DNA from: Atriophallophorus winterbourni
Lineage: Eukaryota; Platyhelminthes; Trematoda; Plagiorchiida; Microphallidae
DNA length: 64,000 bases
Reading direction: 5' to 3'
Assembly: GCA_013407085.1 (NCBI GenBank)
Contig: JACCGJ010001427.1
Span: 62,001 to 126,000, forward strand
Shown here in pieces: positions 9,311-19,736 of the stretch. A program made the translations under genes and the position numbers. The first letter of the stretch is position 1. Each line of letters begins with the position of its first letter. The notes beneath the pieces were generated by a model. The model saw only the letters and a list, made by a program, of their open reading frames with translations. It was not told the origin of the DNA and made no database searches.

Positions 9311-10125
9311 CCAACGACGTCAAGATTAAACAATACTTTAGAAACAAAATCTAATCAATCGTCGTCTGAGGTGAATATTAGCTATTGACGTTTGCACGCC
9401 AGATTGCGGATATCTCTGATCCATCGACCTTATCGATCGCTTGAGCATGTAGGCCTGACTTAGTCAATATCACTCTTCTGGCCAACACCATTGGCCTAAC
9501 GTTTACGGTCTCAAACATGTTTCCATTAATTCAAGGTTATTGAAGGTTTTAGTGATCTAACAAGGAAATACTCTCCAGTAACCTAAGAGTAAAAATATTT
9601 GGTGCGCATACAAAGAACAAACTTTCTTGTCAGCTTATGTATCAAAGTGCGAGGTTGGTTTTGTTACAATAAACTTGTGAAGTTCAGCCTTGAAAACACT
9701 CAGACACGATGCCTGAATGCAGCCCGAATGAACCTTCGGCACTGATCTAAATGTAGAATGGGTAAATTTTAACCATGAGATCTGCTATTTTGTGTCTGTT
9801 CGCGATGAAACAGATCTTCCAGTGGGTGATTAACTGTATGCATACTGTTGAACAGCTGGATCAAATCTCTCGTAACACTGACGCATATGAGGTCAAATAG
9901 GTTCAGAGTAACCATCCACTGTTATGGCCTGCTGTGCATTCCGGTCACCATTTTTGTAGCGCTGGGATATTCACCTAATGGACAGCTCCTGTTCTCATTA
10001 TCAGCAAACACAAGTGGCTTCCTCCATCACGTTGTGATGTGAACATCGAATTATAAATCTCCGTAAATAGAACACATTTAAAACTGGGTAAACATTATGT
10101 GAACATTGAAACACCTTATTGCAAT
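9311..10125. other. Non-coding stretch
   Basis: No gene, RNA gene or recognisable transposon seen. Short open frames here show no family resemblance. Confidence 0.4.
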
Positions 10126-10565
10126 GCTCAATCCGATGACAGTAAAAGAAACCGTTCGTTACGTGTGTGTGATTGAAATACATGCAAATGAGCATTTTTG
10201 TGCATTATTATGGGGTTAAACTCTATATACATGAGTTTGGTCGTACCAACCTTATCCATCAGTTGAATACAGTTGCAACTTGCTGACGATTCTTAAACAG
10301 TTTCAACCGAATATTCTTCCCGAACCTAATATCTCTACATGATGAATGCCAGCAGCACGAAACCGGTCGTGGCGTGTGTCTGAGATGAAAATGTATGAAA
10401 ATAAGCATTTTTGTGTATGATTAAGGGATTGAACTGTATCTGCATGAGTGTGTTCGTACCAACCTTATCCAACAGTGACATACAGCCGCAACTTGCTCAC
10501 CATTCTTCCAATGTTCCGAGCGCATGCAGATCCCGATCATACTGTGTCTATCTTATCAATTATGT
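10126..10565 (+). repeat. Tandem copies of the hammerhead-bearing repeat
   Basis: Two successive units about 211 bp apart. Unit one runs from CCGATGACAG (10133) through GAAACCGTTCG (10148), GAGCATTTTTGTGCAT and CGTACCAACCTTATCC. Unit two runs from ATGATGAATGCC (10339) through GAAACCGGTCG (10359), AAGCATTTTTGTGTAT and CGTACCAACCTTATCC. A third begins GCATGCAGATCCCGATC (10522) and breaks off. The ribozyme core of unit one is decayed; that of unit two is close to consensus. Tandem arrangement with one ribozyme per unit is how Sm-alpha-like repeats and retrozymes are organised. Confidence 0.75.
10333..10374 (+). ncRNA. Hammerhead ribozyme, lightly decayed
   Basis: Stem I strand CTCTAC, core ATGATGA (first base changed from C), stem II ATGC...GCAC with one outer mismatch, GAAA, palindromic stem III ACCGGT, predicted cleavage after C10368, and stem I partner GTGGCG. 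The loss of the C in CUGAUGA probably weakens or abolishes cleavage. Confidence 0.65.
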
Positions 10566-10689
10566 AATAATTTGTCACAGTAAACAAGTTTAGTCAAATG
10601 TTTGCGAACATGTGTATTTGGTTACGGTCCTGCGATTCAACAAAATATCCACATGTATTTCCTCCACACACGAACGATTTCGTGATGTC

Positions 10690-10725
10690 TTCCTGCATCA
10701 AGTAGGGCAGGATCCGCATGCGCTT
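10690..10725 (-). repeat. Fragment of the hammerhead repeat, minus strand
   Basis: The reverse strand reads GCATGCGGATCCTGCCCTAC followed by TTGATGCAGG. This matches the leader (GCATGCGGATCCCGAACG...CTAC) and the first half of the core of the intact copy at 31091-31127. The rest is missing. Confidence 0.5.
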
Positions 10726-10779
10726 AAAGCTGTGAAAGAAAGGTAAACAAGTTGCGCTTTTAATGCCACTGTTGAATAA

Positions 10780-13700
10780 CTTTACTTTTACTTTAAATAT
10801 GTGCGACTAACTCTTCCTGGGCGATGCGTCGACTTCGTTGACGTCACGGGTTGCAGCCACCCACGCTTGGCGGTTAGAAGCGAGATCCGCGCAGATTTTA
10901 AGCCAGGTCAGGTCCCACGTGCGCCATCTGTAGACCGAACGTAAACCAAGCAGCTCAACGTATGATCTCACTGTGGTGAGCCAAGTCTTCACTTGACCTC
11001 CGCCACGACAACGCCGTTCTGTGCAGGGTGTCAGCGATAGAGTCACCCTTGTTAGTTTAGCGTCCGAGCGTCTCAGGATGTGGCAAAACCATATCAGTCT
11101 ATGTTGTCGTAATATCTACCTCAGGCGAGGGTTATCAGAACATCTGTGGCGAACCTCGTCATTCGTTACTCGTTCATCCCATCGACCATTGAGAATGCGA
11201 CGGAGACACCGGTGGTGAAAAACCAGTAGTTTCCGCATATCCACCACCCGCACAAGCCACGTCACGCATCCCTGAGTGATAACTGGGCGGATTTTCGCTC
11301 TGTATTCGCGCAGCTTTATACGTATGCTGATTTCTCTACAGCTAAATAGAACCCAACATAGACGCAAAAACGCCGTGCGCACAGATCGTACACGGGTCGG
11401 TATCTCATTCATAGCTTAGCCTCACGGTAGCACGGACGAACCAAAGTAACGAAAAGTGTTCACCATCCCCACGTTCTCGCCATTAATCTTGAGAGGAAGA
11501 TGAGCTCCATTGGCGGTGGTAAAACACTTAGTTTCGCACGTGTTGATTCGTAGCCTCAGCACAAAAGCAAATGAGCTGAGGCGTTCCAGGGTCGCCTGAT
11601 GCGTTCCAGAATCATCTCCTAAGGTTACGATGTCGTCGGCATACTCCAAATGGGCAATGGAGAAGCTCGGACTTAGCATCACACTGGCGTAATATGAAAG
11701 CGCCTGCTTCATTGTCCAATCGAACGCGAAGTTGAATTGCACGAGGGACAAAGGGCACATATGCCGGACACCAGTCCTAACGTGAAAAGTCACGGACACC
11801 ATTCCATATGCGCGTACGCGGCTCTGTGTGAATGAATAGTACGCTTGCATCATGCACACAAGTTGTTTCGGCATACCATTTGCCAGCATCACACTCCAAA
11901 GCAAATCTCCATCGATGGATTCGAAGGCGGCTTCGAAGTCGATGAAACAAGCTGTTGTTAATAACGGTGACGGTGTTCCGGAATCCGCGCAATGTGAACA
12001 GCTGATCCACGCAGTCCCGACCTCGACAGAAACCGCATTGCTTGACTCGTGTGAGTAATCCACCACCTCCATAAAGCGGCATAAGAGAGTCAGTGCAAAA
12101 ACATTCGCGGCGATGTTGATAAGACTGATGCCATGGTAGTTGTCACACAATGAAGCATTACCTTTCTTCAAGATAGTGATCAAAAGTGAAGTGCCTCGGT
12201 CGCGTGGAAGCTCATCTTGTTCCCATATCTGGCGATACAAATCATGCAGTGGTTTAATCAGAACGGAAGAACAGGCCTTTTACACCTCAAAGGATACGCC
12301 GTCTTCGCCAGAGGACTTGTTATGTCTTAGTCGGCCGATGGCTACCATGATTACTTCGCGCGTTGGGTAATAGCGTGCTTCAGCCGTTAGTAGTGTCGTC
12401 ATTGGCGCCGGTCGATTTAGCGACATGCTGAATTTTCCACTTTCTTATCCGGTTCGCAAAGCGGTAAGCCGCTCAAATCGCAAAGTGTGTGTTTGGTAGA
12501 ATTTCGTCGGCCAAAGAAATGCGGATCACTCGGAAGAGTGAGCGAAATATGCCGCTATTCGGAGTATTCTTCATTTCTTTAGCTAAAGAATCCCAATAGG
12601 TGTTGAGATCGTGTCAGGCAGAACGCGTAGCTTGTCGTTCCAGGCTGCGTTGCGCTGACAATCCGGACATTCGCGCTGCGCGAGCTTTGTCAGGTAAATT
12701 CAGGGTTACCCCGGATAGCCAGTCTTTCCGTTTCCGTGAAGTCATCCCGAGCTCCGCTATTGAGGTTCGTTGTAACTTTGAGTTCAGATGATTCCGTTGA
12801 CAGTCGACTGAGGCATTGGATCCGGCTCATACCTCAAATTTATTTTTCTCGAAGGCGCGATAATTAGATAGAGCGAGGCGATTTTACTGTCATTCAAAGT
12901 CGCTGTATCTATACGTTTAGTGAGACCGGACCTCGGACCAGAGCTGAGGTAAATGTTGATTATTGCGCGCAGCCAGACGTGTTCTGTACTGTTTGCGTTG
13001 GCAGTCTACGCACCACGATAAGCCCTACAGTCCTCAACAGATGAGTTTCATCGCGAGCGGACCAAAGTATGGTCCAGCTGGTGTGCAGTGCGTCCGTCGT
13101 ACGAATACCATGTTAAGGAGTGCCTCATAGGAGGCTGAAAGCGCGTGATCGTCACTGTAAGACGGTTGAAGCTGGCGAAATTAAGCATGCGTTCACCATT
13201 TTCGCAACGTGTCCCAAGATTGAACTTGCCAATAATTCGTGAAGTAGAAGCATCTGGTGCGCCTGTACATGCATTTCAGTCACCAGCAATGATCAGCCTG
13301 TTGCGCCTAGGGATTTTGTCTAACGGCTCTTGTAATTTTTCATAAAATGCGTCGTTGGATGCATCGTCAGTGGTCATGCTAGGCGCGTAAACAGACAAAA
13401 CACTCAGGTTGACCGGTTTTCCACGGAAACGCATAACCAAAATTCGTGGTGAAATGGCTTTTCCTAACGTTAGGGCATTTTGGGCCTTCGCATTGAGCTC
13501 AATCGCAACGCCGTGTAACCCAGAGTTGTCAGTGGGTCCACTGTGGTACATCCAGTAGGAGATGTCCCTTCCTGGAATTTTGATACGAATGCAGCCAGTG
13601 CCCGAAATGCTTACCTCCGACAAGCAGATCACAGTCACGCCTTAGCCACATAGACTGTGCATCGTGATGCATTGGCTACCGGGATCGAGGAGCGTTCAGA

Positions 13701-14300
13701 TATTCCGAAATAAGATAAACAGCGGGGACGGCTATTTATAGACACAGCTAGCTTACTTTTCACCCCAGCCGCTGATAGAGCATGAGGCGGGTCGCGTACC
13801 GGGAAGGCCGTAGCATTAGCGATATTTTGTAATAATTCGTGAGACATGAAGTGTATTGGAAATTTGGGAACAAAGCAGCGTGCACAGCACCACTCGGCGT
13901 TTGTTCGAGTCAGCTTCTGTAGCCTTTGCACAACCAAGTGCGACCTGCAAGGCAGCTAGAAGATGACGGAAAGGAGTGGTGTGCACCAACTAACCGTCTA
14001 CGAGACTCTGCTCCAGATAATTCCTCAGGGTTTACTCACGAAGCCTTTCCCGTGCGATTGGGTATCCCTCAAGGCAGCGGAGGTTCAAAATCAAGGTTTC
14101 CCATCCCCTAGATGAAATGCACTCCCAGGCTAACAAGCTCCATCTGCCCGAAACAAACTGGTTTTCAGGCGCCAGTTAATCGCTCTCGCCCCTTCTCCTG
14201 TTGGCAGAAGCAGTTCCGCCGGGCTCAGAGAGACACTCGTGCAAGCCAGAAGAGGGACATGGTTGTCAGCAGTTATTTGAGAAGCACGCCATATAGAACC
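10780..14300 (-). mobile_element. RTE-like LINE family II, near full length, decayed
   Basis: Minus-strand LINE distinct from family I. From high to low coordinates: a GC-richer leader (about 14300-13940), then the endonuclease domain with SVYAPSMTTDDASND (about 13420-13380), RNRLIIAGD (13303-13276), NARIGKFNLGTRCENGERM and QLDHTLVRSR near 13060. The RT follows with NKSSGEDGVSFE (about 12320), LLITILKKGNASLCDNYHGI, CFIDFEAAFESIDGDL (motif A), TGVRHMCPLSLVQFNFAFDW (motif B) and HLEYADDIVTLGDDS (motif C, catalytic pair intact). A thumb with ITQGCVTWLVRV follows, ending GGQVKTWLTTVRSYVELLGL and stop near 10807. A short TTTAC-type repeat (10781-10795) is the likely 3' tail. At least three frame changes and several stops make it inactive. 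It resembles the SR2-type RTE elements of schistosomes. Confidence 0.85.
11422..12240 (-). CDS. RT open frame of RTE-like family II
   Basis: The longest intact frame of the element, 272 residues. It holds RT motifs from the fingers (SLLITILKKGNASLCDNYHG) through motif A (FIDFEAAFES), motif B region (GVRHMCPLS, where QGC is changed to HMC) and motif C YADD, to the start of the thumb (NTFRYFGSSVLP). The frame continues after a break at 11412-11116. It is a retrotransposon enzyme that copies element RNA at a nicked target. The flanking endonuclease is in broken frames, so no full ORF2 can be made. Confidence 0.8.
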   Translation of the reverse strand: MYRQIWEQDELPRDRGTSLLITILKKGNASLCDNYHGISLINIAANVFALTLLCRFMEVVDYSHESSNAVSVEVGTAWISCSHCADSGTPSPLLTTACFIDFEAAFESIDGDLLWSVMLANGMPKQLVCMMQAYYSFTQSRVRAYGMVSVTFHVRTGVRHMCPLSLVQFNFAFDWTMKQALSYYASVMLSPSFSIAHLEYADDIVTLGDDSGTHQATLERLSSFAFVLRLRINTCETKCFTTANGAHLPLKINGENVGMVNTFRYFGSSVLP

Positions 14301-14371
14301 ATTTTATAGACAGTTGGAGCTTATCCCCCTTGCCACCTCCGGATATGACGACCTTTACAACCCACTGTAGA

Positions 14372-14545
14372 ATAAGGTTGGTACAACCAACCTGTACAAT
14401 CACATGAACGCACACTCAGGTAGATAGGGTTCAAACCCATGACCAAGAACGATAAGCTCATTTGCGCGAATTTCATTTACGAAGACACACCACGCGATGG
14501 ATTCGTACTGTTTGCACTCATCAGGTAGGGGAAGTAGGATCACGA
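14372..14545 (-). repeat. Hammerhead-bearing repeat, minus strand
   Basis: The reverse complement reads ACTTCCCCTACCTGATGAG, then GTGCAAACAGTACGAATCC, GTGGTGTGTCTTCG, CAAATGAGCTTATCG, GGGTTTGAACCC and TGTACCAACCTT. It matches the units at 10126-10565 along its length. GGGTTTGAACCC (14418-14429) resembles a pol III B box (GGTTCGAATCC). This hints at a SINE, but no convincing A box is seen. Confidence 0.7.
14484..14530 (-). ncRNA. Hammerhead ribozyme, decayed, minus strand
   Basis: Core CTGATGA is exact (14518-14524 on the reverse strand). Stem II is GTGC/GTAC with loop AAACA, GAAA has become GAAT, and stem III is no longer palindromic (CCATC). Probably inactive. Confidence 0.55.
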
Positions 14546-15159
14546 TTTGCATTAGCTTGACACAATGGAGAAACGAAAATAAAGTAACAGTTGTATGGGT
14601 GCAAACCCAGTCTATTTGAGTTGGTGGTAAAAGCCTCAACTAACTTTGGTGAACTCTGTTTTCACATAAGTGCATCACTTCACAATATATAACTGAAGTA
14701 CGAGTTTCACTTTTCCCACTAATTTCAAGTTGGCTTCAAAATTCATAATTCGTGTACAATTTCATTTGAACCAACAGAGAAACTTTCTTACTAGCAAATA
14801 GAGATCGATTGATTTGGAAAATGTGATGACTTATATTAAATCACCATGGTTACTGTCCCGAGCATTACAAATTGAGCTGCCATCAGCAGGTTGACTGAGC
14901 GTTCCTGAGATTGGCACTCTTGTTCAACGTTGTATGCCCAACTTGTCGACACGGAAACCTCTATTGTGATCATCGAATCGGCCAGATCTCAAATTTAAAT
15001 AGTCCAATCCCAAGCTGCATAAGCTAATTGTGATCAATCAACAATCTAATTTTAGCGAAAATGATCAGCACAATCTAGACTGCCGTGAACAGCCGATTGG
15101 GTATATGGAACGATCTTGGATTTAACTTGGTCCCCTCAGTCAAGCAAAATATCCACCTG
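14546..15159. other. Non-coding stretch
   Basis: AT-rich sequence without recognisable genes, RNA genes or repeats. Confidence 0.35.
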
Positions 15160-15720
15160 AAAAAGTGATCGTTATTTTCCAATTAACAAAGTCAGAACTT
15201 GCGTTCTAATGTTCGGTCACGAACATACACATACCCGATTAGTTGCATAAACCACGGTAGATGTCGTGTGCTTTCGTCCTACCTTTTGAAAGTTATATAG
15301 TACTCATGAGTAGTATATGATTTCAAACAAATTTCAACCATCGTGTTGAAATTGGAGTATTGTCAAACTATACAAACAGTTACCGGTGGTGTATTGTGCC
15401 AATTGTATTAGTTAGCTGAGTCCACATTTGAAAGCTAAATTTCAATTTGCAAATGAGGATTTAATCTTGACTGCAAAAAACAAAAAGTAATTTGTAATTT
15501 ACAGATAATCTGTTCCATATTTAAGATCATAAATGGTGATGATTTAAATAACAAGACAAGCGTAACTGATGTTGTTGCATGAGAATTTATAAGCTCATTC
15601 AAAATGTTAGTCTCTGTACACACGTTGGGAAACCGGTGAATTCTGGTTGAAGTAAGAATCTATAAATGACCTAAATGGTAAAAATATAAATTGTTTCATC
15701 ATTTTATTGTAAGTAGTCCG
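15160..15720 (+). repeat. Segmental duplication, unit 1, left block
   Basis: Shares long diverged stretches with 44740-45240 and 56980-57440. Examples are GTGTTGAAATTGGAGTATTG, GCTAAATTTCAATTTGC, AGGATTTAATCTTGACTGC and AAGCGTAACTGATG. The last part, CATCATTTTATTGTAAGTAG (15699-15718), instead matches 46882-46901, so units 2 and 3 carry about 1.6 kb of extra sequence at this point. Confidence 0.75.
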
Positions 15721-15725
15721 TTAAA

Positions 15726-15784
15726 CATTCACGCGATTATGATGTACATCCATGGTCGAGATCGACCGAAGGAGGCCAACAACC
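15726..15784 (+). mobile_element. Solo 3' tail of RTE-like LINE family I
   Basis: Matches the 3'UTR of the copy ending at 6161: CGCGATTATGATGTACATCC, ATGGTCGAGATCGACCGAAG, GAGGCCAACAAC. It is a severely 5'-truncated insertion of only about 60 bp. Confidence 0.7.
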
Positions 15785-17469
15785 GTCATATATTAACTGA
15801 ATGACAAGGTGCTTTAATCAATTTTTGTTAATTTTACTCTTTTTTGCCATAGTCCGATCTCGAAATTTTCGGAATCTTTTTACTGAACCCCAGTAAAATC
15901 AGATTCCTATCATTACCGCAATTGTATTGTGATACAATTGGAAGTATTTTATAGAGGCTGGATATTATATTTAGAAAGAGATATACTGAACTGGCAACTT
16001 GTGTATCTTTGCTGTCAGGATCCAAAGGAACGTATGAGACGCGAACTTAATTATTTGTTCTGTATGACGTGATCAAAAACGGTTTTTTACTCTTTAGCTA
16101 CTGATGAATAAATACTCGCAAGTCCACGTAGTTCAGGTTCATCTTAGAATTGACATACAATAGTTAATTATTATTGAAACATTTACAACCTACTTAAAAA
16201 CAGAGACCGGTCAATCAACAATAAGTAGCTATTCGCAACATTGTTGTTTATTTTCGTTTCAAGTATACATTTATCAGTTCACTGAATCACGCTGTTAAAT
16301 AGTCTATAATTTAAATCAACGTCTACTCGAATTTCAAAGCATTTTGTATATCAAATAATTCTATCGCTGAACTTTTTAATCCGTTTATGATTAACACACC
16401 ATGGCCATCCGACTACCCAGGTTGGAGACACATCACGGTTGTAGGCTTGGGATCACATACATATAACAGATTTCCACCATATACGCGGGGACTTCAAAAT
16501 CGGCCGTGCAAATTATTCATTCATCCACATGAATAATTTTTTCCACATTTATCCTCGTCAATTTGCATTACATCTTTTTGCTTTTCTGCCATGTGTTCAG
16601 GTCAACCTAGAATAATTTATGGCGCGCACACTTTGCAAAAATTCTGCGATAACGTTTTTCTGCATAGCCAGATCCTACAAAAACATTTTGCCAAGTCACT
16701 CGTGAGAAATTCGAGTGTTTATTGAGACAATCTTCGCAAAATTCAAAAAACATCGTCAGATTGGCACGTTGCTCTCCGTCGATGTCAAGCAATTTCTCGA
16801 ATGCCAGTACCTTGTATCTTCTCATCTAATGTGCGATCTTTTTGGTCTAAATATGATGAAATTTCTCTTCTACTTCGTTCAAATCATTTTGTTGGTTAAG
16901 GTTTTCCCTCTTTTTAAGACACTTGGCCACATTCTGAAATCGACACTGATTTGATTACCAATGATGATTTCGTTTAGATCGGACCTGTCCTATTGCAAAT
17001 CTTTGTGGTAGAGTTTTAACTTTTGTTTGCAAAGAGTGGTGTGCCTCTAGCAAAATTATCTTTACCATAGATAAACCAGAAGTTTCCTGTCTTGCTGTTG
17101 AATGCAAACCACGGCATTGATCTAACTTCCATTCATTTATTCTTCTAAATGTGTATGTCGTCCACAACTGTTCTTCTAACAATTATTGTGCATTTTTTGA
17201 TGGAATTCTCAATCAACTTGCCACCCTACAAAAACTCGTTGATCTTACTTGCTGCTGAACTAAATCACGCTAATCTTTGCATGTTTTCTCATTATCGCTT
17301 TCGAACATTGTTCATTTTCCATGCTAAGCGACACAGACTTCCGTATTTTCAAAGAAAAGTACGTTTCTCTTGAATGTATTCTTTTAACATCATATCTAAA
17401 CTTTTGGTTTGATATATGCTGTCCATCAGGAAACTATTTTTGTTCGACATGATTGTTTTTTATCCATAA
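15785..17469. other. Mostly unassigned; decayed minus-strand frames at 16607-17182
   Basis: The reverse strand of 17182-16607 reads as fairly long frames (SLQTKVKTLPQRFAIGQVRS; NLTMFFEFCEDCLNKHSNFS) separated by stops. They look like former coding sequence, perhaps a transposon ORF1, but I recognise no family. The remainder shows nothing. Confidence 0.3.
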
Positions 17470-19230
17470 ATTGGAGTGCCTCCGAAGACTGAAAAAAAGG
17501 TTTTGAAAAATCATGATCGTCACGCTGTCTCTTTGCTGTCTTCACAGATCAAGCTTGAGACTCAACGCATGCGAAATATATATGTGAAATCAATATTGAG
17601 AACGAATAATAGTCGTCAATTATGGAGTGCGCTCAAAGTTTTGTGTGGTTAAGTAAGGAAGGTACTTCCCTTCATCCATGATAATAATTCATTTAATTGA
17701 TCTTTCTTTATCTCCTCCTGATGGATACCAATAATTAACTGATTTTGTTTTACCCATGTTCTCTTTCTAAAATCCAACTTTTACAAGCTGAGTGGTAATT
17801 ATGCAGTCACGTTACGCTGTATTCCGCTCAACGGATGCAGGCCCCGATAATCTTTTCACTCTTTTGCTGAAAGAATGCGCACGTGAACATTCTTTGACAA
17901 TCTAATCTATCTTCAACATATGCATTAAGAAAAGTATTTTTCCTGACAGTTGGTAGCCGGTACGTATTACAAAAATCACCAAAAATGATCCTGGGATGTA
18001 CCGCCCCATTGAGTGTAAGTCGCAGCTACTCAAAGTACAGAAGTTATAGTGCTACGACGAGTTGTTTCGAGTTGCCTGGTAGAAGATTCGCATGCGTTAG
18101 CGAACCGCAAAAATCGTTCGACTGTAGACGCACTCGCGTTGCAAACTGACCAGGTATCCCGGTCACTGGATTCGAAATCAAAAGCAGTGCAGGTTTGTTT
18201 TCTTGATTACACTAATGTTTTTACTAGTGTTATCAGAAGTTCTTTGCTTAAAAGCTCCATGATTGTTGTGTATCCCTGAACCTAGTTTACTGGTTAGCGT
18301 CCTATTTTATGGACCTCGTGTAGTACACCTTTGTGATTTGTAAAGTCTCCAATTCTGTAGCGAGTTCCTCCGGTGTTTTCAAAGGCGCCACACTATTCAC
18401 CTTCTTATTATCTATATTCATTTCTGATCTTCCTTGCATTCATTTCTCTATTATTCTAAAATATGCTGATGACGTTGCTGTTGCTTTTGACCAAAAAAGA
18501 CGTGCTGACTCCCCTACATCTGAATTTATTATCAATAACATTGGTCAGTGGTCATTACCAATCAGCTTATCGTTAAATCCTCAAAAATGCAAAAAGGTTA
18601 TATTCTCAAACTTGACTGGTCAGCGTCGTCAAAATCTGTTCCGAGGAATTCCCACGATTTCCTTCCAACGCTCTGACTTTAGCAGAAGCGCATGTATCGA
18701 GTATATTGGCGTCATTTTATCACAGAGTCTAAAATGGACCAATCATGTGACTGCCTAGTACCTGAAGGTTAGATGGTTATCGTTTTACATCTGCGTTCTT
18801 CAGCTGTTCCTCGTAATGAAGCTAGATGTTTCGTTTTTTCATGTTTGTTCCCAATTTAATCTACGCATTCCCTATAATGTTTCCTGGTCGTTTTAAAAAG
18901 GATATGTTGATGATCAAAAAAGGAATCAAATTAATTTGAACATTGAGCTCTTTCTCTACCGAGTTAATTCTTGATATGATCGTCAAACGACACTTTCGTA
19001 AATGCGACAGATTGGTCAGAGTCATATCATCTGATAATGCACACCCAATGCATGAGGTCCTTATGGCTTGCAGATCGCTTCCATCTTCGCGTAGTCAACA
19101 CATTGTTCCGCATGCGAGAACTGAGAAATTCAAAAATTCTTTTACTCCTTACGTTGGTCGATATTTGGCTGATCATACAAAAGTCATTTTTGATTTGAGG
19201 AAGAGACTGAAATTATAATAACTGAATTGG
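17470..19230 (+). mobile_element. CR1/jockey-like LINE family II, plus-strand copy
   Basis: Sister of the copy at 486-2221. It begins in the linker before RT (SQIKLETQRMRNIYVKSILR, NNSRQLWSALKVLCG), with RT fingers around 17940-18040 (NDPGMYRPIE, KSQLLKVQKL). NRKNRSTVDALALQTD and VCFLDYTNVFTSV (motif A) lie at 18100-18230. GVFKGATLFTFLLSIFISDL and KYADDVAVAF (18461-18490, catalytic pair intact here) lead into ISLSLNPQKCKKVIFSNLTG and then the thumb (IVKRHFRKCDRLVRVISSDN) ending at a TAA near 19218. Stops and frame changes occur at 17650, 18050, 18280 and 18760, so it is dead. The 3'UTR with the (TTC)n tail seen in the sister copy is not present, or has decayed. Confidence 0.8.
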
Positions 19231-19457
19231 AATCAACCTTATTTGACACGTCTTTTTTAAACAAATGTAAATTTAACTTCGTGTTGTTGAATTAATAGTA
19301 AGGCCTAAAAATCGTCTAATCGGAAAAAGCCATTTTTCTTCTTTATTATCACCAGGTTTATAGTGGTTACAGAAATTACGTATGTACTGCGTTGAACAAC
19401 ACGTTTGCATGCTGGCGCGTTAGCATGTTTATTAGCGGAATCGTACAGCGTTACACA

Positions 19458-19736
19458 TTACTGCATGATAATGAGGAATAAAATCGCCACTTGCAGGAGC
19501 AAGATAAATAAGAGAATATTCAACGAATGGATGCCGACGTGGCTATGAAACCCAACTGGATTGCAAACAGTATCCTTCACGTTGGTATAAATCATATATA
19601 AGCGACCGCAGGGGAATGATATTTGTAGGAAGGATTGAAACGCTTGATGATAGATATCAGTGAGGCCATCAATCAAATGCTCTCCATTGCTTTTCCAAAA
19701 TTGTTCAACTAATGTGTACGGGTCTCCATTAGAGAG
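19458..19736 (-). CDS. Prominin exon 9 (last)
   Basis: Acceptor CCAATATAG|CTCTCT; encodes LSNGDPYTLVEQFWKSNG, LTDIYHQAFQSFLQISFPCG, VKDTVCNPVGFH, and membrane segment 5 (HSLNILLFILLLQVAILFLI), ending IMQ and TAA. FPC...VCNP aligns with ASCKPV...CSYIIDP of vertebrates. The protein stops right after the membrane segment, without the roughly 50-residue tail of vertebrate prominin-1. A decayed duplicate is at 47030-47165. Confidence 0.82.
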   Translation of the reverse strand, partial: LSNGDPYTLVEQFWKSNGEHLIDGLTDIYHQAFQSFLQISFPCGRLYMIYTNVKDTVCNPVGFHSHVGIHSLNILLFILLLQVAILFLIIMQ

